From Sphingopyxis sp. DBS4 (lineage in GTDB: Bacteria; Pseudomonadota; Alphaproteobacteria; Sphingomonadales; Sphingomonadaceae), in assembly GCF_024628865.1 (NCBI RefSeq), contig NZ_CP102384.1:1809001-1873000 (forward strand): a stretch of DNA of 64,000 nt, given 5' to 3'. Under the pieces are notes generated by a model. The model worked only from the letters and a program-made list of their open reading frames with translations, was not told the DNA's origin and did no database searches. Below are positions 35,563-47,108 of the stretch, piece after piece (the first letter of the stretch is position 1; the number at the start of each line of letters is the position of its first letter). The translations under genes and the position numbers were made by a program.

Positions 35563-37332
35563 CTAGAGCCGGTCCATCCGCAGCCAGCGCGCATCCCCCA
35601 GCCAGGCCTTCGACAGGGCTCTGTCGGCCGCCGCGGCTTCCAGCTTATTCCCTTGCCTGGCCTCGCTGCGACTTAGGCCATACAACGCCCAGCCGTTGTT
35701 CGGCGTCTGCGCCAACGCGCCGCGAAACGCCGCGCTGGCATCGGCATAGCGCCCCGCCTCGAACAGCGCCGCCCCCAGCGACTGCCGGACCGGATAATAC
35801 CAGTAAGCGGGTTCCTGATAGGGAATCCGTCCCTCGATCTCGATCGCCTGCCGATAGAAGGCGATCGCCTCGTCATGGCGACGCTCGGTCGCGGCGAAGC
35901 GGCCACGCGCAACCAGCTCGGCGAGTTTCACCAGATCATCGGCCGGAACGCCCTGCTCGATCATGCCCTTCATGGCGTCCGATGTTCTGAGCCGCGCCAT
36001 CGCCGCCAGCTCGGCCTCGAAGCCGGCTCGATCGCGGAGGCGGGCATAAGCGATGCTGCGGGCATAATGGCGCATCGCGGTGGGGTAAGCGAGGCGCGCA
36101 TCGGGCGCCGCCATCGCCAATATGGCTTTCGGTTCGGCAAATTGCGCCATTGCCAGATAAGGCGCCGCGTCGATCGACTGGATCCACGCGATCCGTTCCG
36201 ACATCGCGGGGTCGAGCACCGTGCCGAGCCGCTGCGCCTCGCGGATTGCGGTGGGCATGTCGCCCGCCATCTGCGCCGACGTCACGATGAAGTGGATATT
36301 GTGCGGATAATAGCCGTAGCGGACGAGACCATGATCGCCGGCGCTGCGAATGAAGGCTTCGTCAGCGCGCGCCGCCGCGACGTTCACGCGGATCGAATCG
36401 GCGTGGCGCCCGCGCAGTTGATAGATATGCCCCGGCATGTGCACGAGATGCGCCGCGCTCGGCGCACGCGGGTTCGCCAGCCGGTCCGCAGCGGCCTCGG
36501 CACGCTGCGGATCGCTCGCTTCCATCAGGTGTATATAGAGATGGTTTGCCTGAACATGCGCGGGATTGCGGCCCAGCACCGTTTCGATCAGCCGCACCGC
36601 TTCGCCGCTGCGGGCCACCGGCGTTTTCTTGTCGCTCTCCCAATAATTCCACGGACTCGTGTCCATCGCGGCCTCGGCGGCGAGCACCGCGACATCGTCG
36701 TCACCCGGAAAGCGGCGCGCGACATCCAGCATCGCGTCGGCATAGGCCATGTCCAGCGCCGCGCGATCCGCGCCCGGATCGCGCGAATAGCGATGCGCGA
36801 CGGCTTCGATCAGCGCCCGTTCCATGGGAGACGCCCCGTCGCGCCGCGCCATCGCCCGGTCCATCGCGTCGAGCGCCGCCGCATGGTCGCGGTCGTCCAT
36901 CGGCGCGTTGATGTTCGGGCCGAGAGCGACCGCCTCGCCCCACCAGCACATCGCGCATTCCGGGTCGAGCCGCTGCGCCTCGCGGAACGAGCGCACCGCG
37001 CCCGCGTGGTTGAAGCCATAGGTCAGGAGAAGCCCCTGGCTGAAATAGCGCCGCGCCTGCGGATCGCGGGTCGAAACGGGAAACGGCGATGCGGCGAGAT
37101 CAGCGAAAAGCGGAATCGGCCCCGCCTCGCTTGCCGGCGCCGCGAACGCCGAGGCGATCAGAAGTTCGCGAGCCAGAGTCGATCCCGCCTTTTCCGCTCC
37201 GCAGAACAGAGTGGCAAGGCGGCTGGGATCGAGGGCATCGAGAGCGGCGGCCGAAAAAACCGGCAAGGGCGTATAGCTTGAAAGCGAAAACCCGATCCCG
37301 AAGATCGCGGCAATCTTGAGAGGCCCGTGCAT
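35563..37332 (-). CDS. TPR-repeat protein, probably exported
   Basis: 589 aa. A signal-like N-terminus (1-35; LKIAAIFGIGFSLSSYTPLPVF), then many degenerate TPR helices, for example YFSQGLLLTYGFNHAGAVRSF (split at about residues 95-115) and the WALYGLSRSEARQGN segment near the end. CAMCWWGEAVALGPNIN is the conserved start of this sphingomonad/proteobacterial family of unknown role. GGAAGGG lies 6 nt before ATG 37332. No enzymatic motif is visible. Confidence 0.78.
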   Translation of the reverse strand: MHGPLKIAAIFGIGFSLSSYTPLPVFSAAALDALDPSRLATLFCGAEKAGSTLARELLIASAFAAPASEAGPIPLFADLAASPFPVSTRDPQARRYFSQGLLLTYGFNHAGAVRSFREAQRLDPECAMCWWGEAVALGPNINAPMDDRDHAAALDAMDRAMARRDGASPMERALIEAVAHRYSRDPGADRAALDMAYADAMLDVARRFPGDDDVAVLAAEAAMDTSPWNYWESDKKTPVARSGEAVRLIETVLGRNPAHVQANHLYIHLMEASDPQRAEAAADRLANPRAPSAAHLVHMPGHIYQLRGRHADSIRVNVAAARADEAFIRSAGDHGLVRYGYYPHNIHFIVTSAQMAGDMPTAIREAQRLGTVLDPAMSERIAWIQSIDAAPYLAMAQFAEPKAILAMAAPDARLAYPTAMRHYARSIAYARLRDRAGFEAELAAMARLRTSDAMKGMIEQGVPADDLVKLAELVARGRFAATERRHDEAIAFYRQAIEIEGRIPYQEPAYWYYPVRQSLGAALFEAGRYADASAAFRGALAQTPNNGWALYGLSRSEARQGNKLEAAAADRALSKAWLGDARWLRMDRL

Positions 37333-37455
37333 CAGTATCCCTTCCCCCAAAGGTGAACTACAAACGGCTTCGGGAAACTAACATGAGGAACGGTTTATCC
37401 AAAGCGCGATAGACGGATGTCTGAAGTCGGCGGAAGTCGATCTATTATCTTTCAT

Positions 37456-37531
37456 CGTCACCCCGGACTTGATCCGGGGTCCATTCGCACAGCGCTAAGA
37501 AAATGGATTCCGGATCAAGTCCGAAATGACG
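37456..37531. repeat. Palindromic repeat, GTCACCCCGGACTTGATCC family
   Basis: Arms GGACTTGATCCGGGGTCCAT and GGATTCCGGATCAAGTCCG pair imperfectly. Sits with the next repeat in the 361-bp gap between the TPR gene and the histidine kinase gene; I see no gene in that gap. Confidence 0.8.
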
Positions 37532-37577
37532 AAGGTCTATTAACGACTGGAAGGTGACGTTCTTCGCCCTATAACTT

Positions 37578-37656
37578 CGTCATTCCCGCGAAAGCGGGAA
37601 CCCAGAGAGGGGTCAGCCGACGCACGCTCTGGGTTCCCGCTTTCGCGGGAATGACG
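37578..37656. repeat. Palindromic repeat, GTCATTCCCGCGAAAGCGGG family
   Basis: Near-perfect outer arms CGTCATTCCCGCGAAAGCGG and CCGCTTTCGCGGGAATGACG, each itself a mini-hairpin, with inner stem AACCCAGAG and CTCTGGGTT. Lies 46 bp from the repeat at 37456. Confidence 0.88.
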
Positions 37657-37693
37657 AAAGTTGGGAAGGTGCCGCTCCCCGCCCCAAACCCGC

Positions 37694-39088
37694 CTACCCC
37701 GCCGGCAGCCTGAGCCGCACGAGCAGCCCACCCAGATCCTCGCTTTCCTCCAGCGCGATGCTACCGCCGTAAATCTCCGCCACATCGCGGACGATCGCGA
37801 GCCCCAGCCCGGTTCCCGGCTTGCCGCTGTCGAGCCGCACGCCGCGGTCGATCACCCGCTCGCGATCGGCGGGCGAGATACCCGCGCCATCGTCCTCGAC
37901 CAATATCTCGGCCATATTGCCGTCCCGCTGGATCGTGACGAAGACGCTGCCACCGCCATATTTGGCGGCGTTTTCCAGCAGATTTCCGATCAGCTCGTCC
38001 AGATCCTGCCGCTCCAGCCGCGCGACAAGCGTCCGGTCGCCCGCCGCGTCGAGACGGACATTGGGGTAGAGCAGCCCGACCGCGCGCGAGACGCTGTCGA
38101 CGCTCTCGCGCACATTGGCGCGCGCCTGCGCCGCGCCGCGGCGGCCGACCGCGCGCGCGCGCGCGAGGTGATGCTCGACCTGCCGCTGCATCGTCGCCGC
38201 CTCGCGCCGCACCGTGTTCGCGAGGTCGCTGTCGGAGCCGGTCGCGCTGTTCACCAGCACGGTCAGCGGCGTCTTGAGCGCATGGGCGAGATTGCCCGCA
38301 TGCAGCCGCGCTTCCTCGGCCTGTTTCTCATTATGCGCGAGCAGCGCGTTGAGTTCGTCGACCATCGGCTGCACCTCGAGCGGCAGCGGCGCGGTTACGC
38401 GGCGGTTCTGCCCGCCGCGCATCGCCGCGATCGCGCGGCGGATATGGCGCAGCGGCAGAAGGCCGTAGAAAGTCTGAAGCGCCGCGAGGATGATCAACCC
38501 GAGGCCGAGCAGCGCCAGGCTGGGGATCAGCGTCGCGCGCACCGCGCGGACCTGAAGGTCGAGCGCGTCGCGCGACTGGGCGATCTGAAAGCGCCAGTTG
38601 GTCTTGCTGCCCGGCAGGATGACGTTGCGTTCGAGGACGCGCAGTTCCTCGTCGGGAAACTGATTGCTGTTATAGGTGTGGAGCGCCGTATCGATATGCT
38701 CGCGCGGCGGCCGCAGCGTGCGCTCCCACAAGGAACGCGAGCGATAGGGTTCCTGCCCCGCGCCGCTGATCTGCCAATACAGACCGCTATAGGGCTCGAG
38801 GAAGCGCTGGTCGCCGAGCGGCTCGATCAGCCGCACCTCGCCGTCGGGACCGATTTCGGACGAGCGGATCATCGCGATCAGCACATATTCGAGGCTCGAA
38901 TCGAAATTGCGCGTGATCGCCCCGGTCAGCACCCGGTCGAGCGCGAAGCCGCCGCCGATCAGCAGCACCGAAATCCAGATCGCCGCGATCGCGATCATGC
39001 GCCGCGCGAGGCTGCCGGTGACGCGGCTGATCAGCGCCGCGGGCCGCGGCGGCGTTTCGGTCACGGCGGCCGGGGCGGCGTCCGCCAC
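37694..39088 (-). CDS. Sensor histidine kinase, PhoQ-like
   Basis: 464 aa. TM1 (about 31-52), periplasmic sensor (53-185), TM2 (about 190-213), HAMP, a DHp H-box NLAHALKTPLTVL (about 258-270) and a HATPase domain with N-box NLLENAAKYG, DDGAGI and GTGLGLAIV. Autophosphorylates and transfers to the response regulator encoded 7 bp upstream. Stimulus unknown; the PepSY gene at the head of the operon suggests an envelope signal. Confidence 0.92.
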   Translation of the reverse strand: MADAAPAAVTETPPRPAALISRVTGSLARRMIAIAAIWISVLLIGGGFALDRVLTGAITRNFDSSLEYVLIAMIRSSEIGPDGEVRLIEPLGDQRFLEPYSGLYWQISGAGQEPYRSRSLWERTLRPPREHIDTALHTYNSNQFPDEELRVLERNVILPGSKTNWRFQIAQSRDALDLQVRAVRATLIPSLALLGLGLIILAALQTFYGLLPLRHIRRAIAAMRGGQNRRVTAPLPLEVQPMVDELNALLAHNEKQAEEARLHAGNLAHALKTPLTVLVNSATGSDSDLANTVRREAATMQRQVEHHLARARAVGRRGAAQARANVRESVDSVSRAVGLLYPNVRLDAAGDRTLVARLERQDLDELIGNLLENAAKYGGGSVFVTIQRDGNMAEILVEDDGAGISPADRERVIDRGVRLDSGKPGTGLGLAIVRDVAEIYGGSIALEESEDLGGLLVRLRLPAG

Positions 39089-39095
39089 GCGCGGA

Positions 39096-39761
39096 TCAGC
39101 CCTGCGGATCGTCGAGCTGGTAGCCGAGACCGCGGATCGTGGTGATGATGTCGGCGCCCAGCTTCTTGCGGATGCGCGTCACGAACACCTCGATCGTGTT
39201 CGAATCGCGGTCGAAATCCTGGTCGTAGATATGCTCGATCAGCTCGGTCCGCGACACGACCTTGCCCTTGTGATGGAGCAGGTAGGACAGCAGCTTATAT
39301 TCCTGCGCGGTGAGCTTGACCGGCTCGCCGTCGAGCGTCACGCGGCCCGAGCGCGTGTCGAGGCGGACCTTGCCCGCGATCAGCTCGCTCGACGCATTGC
39401 CCGAGGCGCGGCGGATCAGCGCGCGCAGGCGGGCGATCAGTTCCTCGGTCTGGAACGGCTTCGCCAGATAATCGTCGGCCCCCGCGTCGAGCCCCGCCAC
39501 CTTGTCCGACCAGCTGTCGCGCGCGGTCAGGACGAGAACGGGGAAGTTTCGCTTCTCGCGCCGCCAGCGGTCGAGCACCGTCAGCCCGTCGATCTCGGGA
39601 AGCCCGAGGTCGAGGATCGCCGCGTCGTAATTTTCGGTCGAGCCGAGGAAATGGCCGTCCTCGCCGTCGGTCGCGAGGTCGACGGCATAGCCGGCGCCTT
39701 CCAGCGTGGCCTTGAGCTGCGGGCCCAGCGTGGGCTCGTCCTCGACAATCAAAATCCGCAT
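39096..39761 (-). CDS. OmpR-family response regulator
   Basis: 221 aa. Receiver domain (1-115) with acidic pocket IVEDE and phospho-acceptor Asp in AAILDLGLPEIDG (about 48-60), Thr in LTARD and Lys in LAKPF; winged-helix DNA-binding domain (125-220) ending DIITTIRGLGYQL. Co-encoded with the histidine kinase downstream and a PepSY protein upstream. Confidence 0.94.
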   Translation of the reverse strand: MRILIVEDEPTLGPQLKATLEGAGYAVDLATDGEDGHFLGSTENYDAAILDLGLPEIDGLTVLDRWRREKRNFPVLVLTARDSWSDKVAGLDAGADDYLAKPFQTEELIARLRALIRRASGNASSELIAGKVRLDTRSGRVTLDGEPVKLTAQEYKLLSYLLHHKGKVVSRTELIEHIYDQDFDRDSNTIEVFVTRIRKKLGADIITTIRGLGYQLDDPQG

Positions 39762-39882
39762 TCAGGCGCCTTTCCTTTGCGCGCCGACATTCCGGCGGCC
39801 GTGTCACGACTGTGTATCAAGTCCGAACGATCATCGCAAAATGTCGTTGCGGTTCTCGTTCGGCAATGGGGAGTCAGGGGGG

Positions 39883-40188
39883 TCAGGGTTTGCGGCCGAC
39901 GATCCGGCCGGTGCGGGCGTCGACATAGACGATGACGACCTGCGAGCCGTCCATGAATTTGAGCGCATAGATCATCCGGCTGGAGTCGAACTGCGGCCCG
40001 CCGAGATAGGTCATGCCGTTGTAGGGCGGCCGCGCCTTCACTTCCGCCACCAGCCGGTTGAGCGGAATGACCTGCCCCTGCGCCGCGGCGTCGCGCATAT
40101 TGTCCTGATCGCGCTCGACGCGCGCCGACGCGGGCGAAGCGGCAAGGAGCAGGACGGAAGCGAGCGAGAGGAACAGGGTGCGGATCAT
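39883..40188 (-). CDS. Small periplasmic PepSY-domain protein
   Basis: 101 aa with a signal peptide (1-22, ASPASA). One PepSY domain: QGQVIPLNRLVAEVKARPPY and ALKFMDGSQVVIVYVDARTG (about 76-95). PepSY proteins upstream of kinase/regulator pairs are often their periplasmic input or inhibitor. First gene of the operon; 121 bp before the response regulator. Confidence 0.88.
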   Translation of the reverse strand: MIRTLFLSLASVLLLAASPASARVERDQDNMRDAAAQGQVIPLNRLVAEVKARPPYNGMTYLGGPQFDSSRMIYALKFMDGSQVVIVYVDARTGRIVGRKP

Positions 40189-40283
40189 GGCCCGTGCTTC
40201 TAATGCGAACGCATTGAATAAGCGATGAATGAAGCGGTCAGCCGATATTCGGCCTCTGCGCCGCGCCGGTCGGGTCGGGGGAA

Positions 40284-40358
40284 TGGTGGGCGCGACAGGG
40301 ATTGAACCTGTGACCCCACCCGTGTGAAGGGTGTGCTCTACCGCTGAGCTACGCGCCC
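40284..40358 (-). tRNA. tRNA-Val (CAC)
   Basis: 75 nt with an encoded CCA. The acceptor starts GGGCGCG; the D arm has GCTCAGCGGTAGAGC; the anticodon stem-loop is CACCC-TTCACAC-GGGTG with CAC at positions 34-36; the T arm has GGTTCAATCC. Folds as a standard cloverleaf. Confidence 0.95.
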
Positions 40359-40473
40359 ATTCCATGCCGACCGAAAAGCCGACGGCTTCCGAAAGCCGGC
40401 CGTCCATAGCCGCTCGCGCGGGTAATGCAACGCCCATTCGACATCGATCGTCCGGGATCGCCCGGAATCAAAT

Positions 40474-40499
40474 CGGGCCGCGGCTTGCGCCACGGCCCG
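40474..40499 (-). terminator. Hairpin terminator after HU gene
   Basis: Minus strand stem CGGGCCG/CGGCCCG with a 12-nt loop, followed by ATTTGATT. It lies 30 bp after the HU stop. Confidence 0.5.
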
Positions 40500-40528
40500 A
40501 AAAGATGTCACCCAAAGGTGCGGTCAAC

Positions 40529-40801
40529 TTAGTTGACGGCATCCTTGAGGGCCTTGCCGGCCTTGAACTTCGGCTGGTTCGACGCCGCAATGGTCATCGT
40601 TTCGCCGGTGCGCGGGTTGCGGCCGGTCGACGCCTTGCGCTTGCTGACCGCGAAGGTGCCGAAGCCGACGAGACGGACTTCGCCGCCCTTCTTGAGCGCG
40701 CCGGTGATCGAATCGAACACGGCTTCGACCGCCTTGCTCGCATCGCCCTTGGTGAGGCCGCTCGAGTCAGCGACGGCGGCGATCAGGTCTTGTTTGTTCA
40801 T
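40529..40801 (-). CDS. hupB: HU family DNA-binding protein
   Basis: 90 aa. MNKQDLIAAVADSSGLTKGDASKAV start (split at residues 1-25), the central GFGTFAVSKRKASTGRNPRTG beta-arm (47-67) and a C-terminal GKALKDAVN. Nucleoid protein that bends DNA. Lies downstream of lon, the classical lon-hup order. Confidence 0.95.
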   Translation of the reverse strand: MNKQDLIAAVADSSGLTKGDASKAVEAVFDSITGALKKGGEVRLVGFGTFAVSKRKASTGRNPRTGETMTIAASNQPKFKAGKALKDAVN

Positions 40802-40974
40802 GCCTAAGGAACCCCTGTGAGTGGTTGGTTGATCGAATGATTCATGGCCCGAAGCCATGGCGCGCCACTAACGATGTTTCGGACCGGCTTGTCAAAGCAA
40901 AAAACGCAGAAAACCGCTCCAAAACGCCGATTTTACGGCGAATCAGGACGAATGGAGGGTGATCAGCCGGCCGA

Positions 40975-43371
<2,397 letters not shown>

Positions 43372-43507
43372 TACGGCTCCTGAGCGAGCCCCGGCTTCGG
43401 CGGCTCCGCCCTTCTTATAGGGTGTTCATCGCTAATATGGCGTAACTTGCCGCGCATTCAATGACGGTGGGGTGAACGGGTAAGGCTCGCTCTCCCGTCT
43501 CAATCCG

Positions 43508-43843
43508 TCAAAACGGCAGCTTGAACCCCGGCGGCAGCGGCAGGCCGCTCGTCATCTTGCCCATTTCCTCGTTGCTCACCGCATCGGCCTTTTCGCGCGC
43601 ATCGTTGAACGCGGCGGCGAGCAGGTCTTCGAGCATCTGCTTGTCCGACGGGACGATCAGGCTGTCGTCGATATGGATCGCCTTGATGCGTCCCTTGGCG
43701 GTCGCGACGATCCTGACGAGGCCTCCGCCCGAAACACCCTCGACCTCGAGGGTGTCGAGCTTCGTCTGCGCCTCCTGCATCTGCGCCTGCACCGTGGCGG
43801 CGGCTTCCTGCGCCGCCTTCATCATTTCTTCGATCGATTTCAT
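43508..43843 (-). CDS. YbaB/EbfC nucleoid-associated protein
   Basis: 111 aa. MKSIEEMMKAAQEAAATVQAQ helix, VEGVSGGGLVRIVATAKGRI and a Pro-rich C-terminus, LPLPPGFKLPF. Dimeric DNA-binding protein. Its ATG overlaps the dnaX stop (ATGA), the common dnaX-ybaB pairing. Confidence 0.93.
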   Translation of the reverse strand: MKSIEEMMKAAQEAAATVQAQMQEAQTKLDTLEVEGVSGGGLVRIVATAKGRIKAIHIDDSLIVPSDKQMLEDLLAAAFNDAREKADAVSNEEMGKMTSGLPLPPGFKLPF

Positions 43844-45549
43844 GGATTGGACCTATGATGGTTGTTGTCGTCTTCGACAAGCCTCGCGTCAGGAAAAGCC
43901 GCCAGAGCGGCCTTCACGACCGGCAGTTCGCGGATGCGTGCGTCATTATCGGCCAGTTTCGCGGCCTTCATCTGCCCCAGGCTCGGGCGGGCGTCGCCTT
44001 CGCCGGGGCGAACCTGCCAACGGCTCCCCGTCTGGGTCAGCAGCGCTTCGCCGAGCTTGCGCGCGAAATCGCCGTCGAGCGCGGGCGCTGCGGCATAGAC
44101 AATCAAGCCGGGTTCGAGCTCGACAAGCTGGAGATGATCGTAAACCTGCAGCGCAAGCTGATGATTGCCAGTGCTTTCGAGGAGCTGGTGAATCTGGGCG
44201 ATGGTCAGCGACGCGGGCGCTTCGCTGTGAAGCGTCGCCGGGGCTTCGGCAACCGGTTCGGCCGCCGCGTGCTCCGTCCCGCCCGGCGCCGGCGGCGCGG
44301 AAAGCGGCATCGTCGGCACGCCGCCCTTTTCGAGCAGCTTCGCCAATTCGCCCGGATCGGGCAGCGAGGCCGCATAAATCACGCGGAGCAGCAGCATTTC
44401 GAGATGTTCGAGCGGATTGTTCGCGCGCAACACCTCGTCATGCCCCTTGAGCAGCAATTGCCAGAGGCGGTTCAGCGGCGCGAAGCCCAGCTTCTTCGCC
44501 CAGTCGCCGATCCGCTCGCGATCGGCTTCGGCCAGCGCGGGGTCGTCGTGGCGCGAAACCTTGGCGAGCGTGACCGCGTGGGTCAGGTCCATCAGCCCGC
44601 GCACCATCGCGACCGGTTCGATCCCCAGCGCATATTGCGCGCGCGCGAGGTCGATCGCGCCGCCGCTGTCGCCTTCCAATATCGCCGCCATCAACTGCGC
44701 GATCGACGAGCGGTCGGACAGGCCGAGCATCGCGCGCACCTGTTCGGCGCCGATCCTGCCGCCGCCATCGAGGTCGGCATGGGCAATCGCCTGATCGAGG
44801 ATCGACAGGCCGTCGCGCACCGATCCTTCGGCGGCGCTCGCGATCAGCCAGACCGCGGGCGCCTCGGCCTCGACGCCTTCCTTTTGCAGAATGGCGCTGA
44901 AATGCGCGAACAGCATGTCGGGGGTGATGCGGCGAAGGTCGAAGCGCTGGCAGCGCGACAGCACCGTCACCGGCACCTTGTTGACTTCGGTGGTCGCGAA
45001 CAGGAATTTGACGTGCGGCGGCGGCTCTTCGAGCGTTTTCAGCAACGCATTGAAGGCGTTACGCGACAACATGTGCACTTCGTCGATGATGTAGATCTTG
45101 TAGCGCGCCGACACCGCCGCATAGCGCACCGCCTCGATGATCTCGCGCACGTCGTCGACGCCGGTGTTCGACGCGGCGTCCATCTCGATCACGTCGATAT
45201 GACGGCCTTCGGTGATCGCGCGGCACGGCTCACAGACGCCGCACGGGTCAATCGTCGGCCCGCCCTGCCCGTCGGGGCCGATGCAGTTCAGTGCCTTGGC
45301 GATCAGCCGCGCGGTCGAGGTCTTGCCCACCCCGCGCACCCCGGTCATCAGGAAGGCGTGCGCCAGCCGATCGCGCGCGATGGCGTTGCCCAGCGTCTTG
45401 ACCATCGCATCCTGGCCGATCAGCTCGGCAAAGGTCTGCGGGCGGTATTTGCGGGCAAGGACGCGGTACGGCCCGCTCGATGCGGGCGCCGGAGTCTCCG
45501 GCAAATCCATCCCCAGCATCGGGGTATCGTCGTCGGCGGAATCGCTCAT
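43840..45549 (-). CDS. dnaX: DNA polymerase III subunit gamma/tau
   Basis: 569 aa. Clamp-loader ATPase: YRPQTFAELIGQDAMVKTL, Walker A GVRGVGKTS (about 78-86), zinc-binding Cys cluster (CIGPDGQGGPTIDPCGVCEPC, split at residues 96-116) and IIDEVHMLS. The C-terminal tau region (about 400-569) is longer than gamma alone. I see no A-tract for a programmed frameshift. Confidence 0.95.
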   Translation of the reverse strand: MSDSADDDTPMLGMDLPETPAPASSGPYRVLARKYRPQTFAELIGQDAMVKTLGNAIARDRLAHAFLMTGVRGVGKTSTARLIAKALNCIGPDGQGGPTIDPCGVCEPCRAITEGRHIDVIEMDAASNTGVDDVREIIEAVRYAAVSARYKIYIIDEVHMLSRNAFNALLKTLEEPPPHVKFLFATTEVNKVPVTVLSRCQRFDLRRITPDMLFAHFSAILQKEGVEAEAPAVWLIASAAEGSVRDGLSILDQAIAHADLDGGGRIGAEQVRAMLGLSDRSSIAQLMAAILEGDSGGAIDLARAQYALGIEPVAMVRGLMDLTHAVTLAKVSRHDDPALAEADRERIGDWAKKLGFAPLNRLWQLLLKGHDEVLRANNPLEHLEMLLLRVIYAASLPDPGELAKLLEKGGVPTMPLSAPPAPGGTEHAAAEPVAEAPATLHSEAPASLTIAQIHQLLESTGNHQLALQVYDHLQLVELEPGLIVYAAAPALDGDFARKLGEALLTQTGSRWQVRPGEGDARPSLGQMKAAKLADNDARIRELPVVKAALAAFPDARLVEDDNNHHRSNP

Positions 45550-45614
45550 GGGGTCCGTCTTAGGGGGGCCAGGGACGCTTGTCGAAGGGGAATACGAACA
45601 CCCATCCCACCCGC

Positions 45615-45691
45615 CGTCATTGCGAGCGAAGCGAAGCAATCCAGAGTGTGCGTAAACCGCTCTGGATTGCTTCGCTTCGCTCGCAATGACG
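45615..45691. repeat. Long palindromic repeat, GTCATTGCGAG family
   Basis: Arms CGTCATTGCGAGCGAAGCGA and TCGCTTCGCTCGCAATGACG pair, with inner CCAGAG/CTCTGG. Nearly identical to 19626-19708 with the internal loop inverted. Between dnaX and the SRP RNA gene. Confidence 0.9.
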
Positions 45692-45754
45692 GATAAGGAT
45701 GCAAGAGAGACAGCGGCGATCGAGCGCGGGTCGATGATTCAGCAATGTCGCAAG

Positions 45755-45848
45755 GGGTGGGAGCCGGAACGACCCGCAGCGAATTCGTTGCGGCTGCTTC
45801 CTTCCGGACCTGACCGGGTTGGCGAAGACTGCGTCCGCCCGACTCCCG
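45755..45848 (-). ncRNA. ffs: Signal recognition particle RNA, small bacterial type
   Basis: On the minus strand the SRP domain IV core reads GGTCAGGTCCGGAAGGAAGC with AGCC following, the Ffh-binding symmetric loop and GGAA tetraloop. The ends GGGAGTCGGGCGG and CCGGCTCCCACCCC pair to close the hairpin. Boundaries are estimated to within about 5 nt. Located upstream of dnaX, as is common. Confidence 0.93.
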
Positions 45849-45891
45849 CGGCGCATATGGCGGCGGCGGCGCGGAAATGCAAGCCGCGCGG

Positions 45892-46773
45892 TCAGTCGAA
45901 CGGATTCTCCACGAAAGCGCGGGCCACATCGGCAAGGATCGCGTCCGCGGCATCGCCGTTCACCGTCGGACGGTCGAGATAGGCGGCGATCATATATTGG
46001 TTGCCGTCGGGCGCCTCGACGAAGGCGACGTCGTTATAGGCGGTGCCGCATGATCCGGTCTTGTCCCCGGCAATCCACGCCGGCGGCAGCCCGGCGCGAA
46101 GGCGCGCGCGGCCGGTCCCGCTGCCGATCAGCCAGCCGCGCAGCGTCCGCCGGTCATCGGCGGTCAAATGGTCGCCATAGACGAGCATCGCGCCGCTTTT
46201 CGCCATCGCCGCGGGGCTGGTGGTGTCGCGCGAATCGCCGGGCACATTCTCGTTGAGTTCGGGCTCGGTTCGGTCGAGCCGCGTCACCGCATCGCCCATC
46301 GCGCGCATATGCCGGGTAAAGCTCGCGGGCCCGCCCGTCGCCTTGAGGATCAGATTGGCCGCGGCATTGTCGCTGATCCTGACGCTATGTTCGGCGGCCG
46401 CCCCAAGACTGACTTCGCCCGCCGCGACTTGGGTCTCGCTATAGGGCGAATGCGGCAGCAGATCGGCGCGGGTCAGCGGCAGCGGCGTGCGCAGCGGCAG
46501 GCCGCCGCTCTCCGCGCCGCGCAACACCTGCCCCGCGAGAAGCAGCTTGAAGGTCGAGCACATGGCGAAACGTTCGTCGGCGCGGTGGCCGAACAGCAGC
46601 CGGCCGGTGGTGTCGGTCACCGCGACGCCCAGACGCCCGCCCGAGCGGCGCTCGATGTCGGTGAGTTGCCTGGCGAGAAGCACCGAATCGCCCGTCGCCT
46701 CACGCACTGGAGCGGAGGCGGCGGAACAGGCTGCCAGGCTAAACAGCGCGGCGACGGCAATGGCCGCGCGCAT
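45892..46773 (-). CDS. Class A beta-lactamase, lipoprotein, carbapenemase-like Cys pair
   Basis: 293 aa. Lipobox FSLAAC gives a lipidated Cys16. Serine beta-lactamase motifs: CSTFK with active Ser73, SDN (134-136), EPELN with Glu170 (Ambler 166) and KTG (238-240). Cys72 directly before the active Ser and Cys242 after KTG-S match Ambler 69 and 238, the disulfide pair of class A carbapenemases such as KPC and SME. Hydrolysis of carbapenems is inferred, not shown. Its ATG overlaps the ferredoxin stop (TGATG), so it is coupled to iron-sulfur genes. Confidence 0.9.
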   Translation of the reverse strand: MRAAIAVAALFSLAACSAASAPVREATGDSVLLARQLTDIERRSGGRLGVAVTDTTGRLLFGHRADERFAMCSTFKLLLAGQVLRGAESGGLPLRTPLPLTRADLLPHSPYSETQVAAGEVSLGAAAEHSVRISDNAAANLILKATGGPASFTRHMRAMGDAVTRLDRTEPELNENVPGDSRDTTSPAAMAKSGAMLVYGDHLTADDRRTLRGWLIGSGTGRARLRAGLPPAWIAGDKTGSCGTAYNDVAFVEAPDGNQYMIAAYLDRPTVNGDAADAILADVARAFVENPFD

Positions 46774-47108
46774 CACCTCGGCCCCTGCATATTGCGGCTC
46801 TCGGACGGGATATGGACGGTCAGCCCGTCGAGGTCGCCGGTCAGGACGATCTGGCAAGCAAGCCGACTGGTGCGGCGCACCCCGGCAGCGAGGTCGAGCA
46901 TATCTTCCTCCTCCTCGCTCGCGGACGGCAAGCGGTCGAAATCCTCTTTGGCGACGATGACGTGGCAGGTCGAACAGGCCATCTGGCCTTCGCACGTCCC
47001 TTCGAGCGGCATCATGTGCGCCTGTGCGACATCGAGCAGGACGTCGCCTGCGTTCGCTTCGGCCTCGGTGCGCCCCTTGCCGTCGGCGTGGATGAAGGTG
47101 ACGCGCAC
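46773..47108 (-). CDS. 2Fe-2S ferredoxin, ISC/adrenodoxin type
   Basis: 111 aa from a GTG directly after the cysteine desulfurase stop. Cluster ligands appear in CEGQMACSTCHV (Cys39, 45, 48) and RLACQIVL (about Cys85). Adrenodoxin-like acidic helix SASEEEEDMLDLA. Serves as an electron donor for Fe-S assembly or for P450-type enzymes. Confidence 0.92.
   Translation of the reverse strand: MRVTFIHADGKGRTEAEANAGDVLLDVAQAHMMPLEGTCEGQMACSTCHVIVAKEDFDRLPSASEEEEDMLDLAAGVRRTSRLACQIVLTGDLDGLTVHIPSESRNMQGPR

Noticed and set aside
43840..45549. Programmed frameshift in dnaX to make gamma
   Set aside because: No A-rich slippery site seen in this GC-rich gene.
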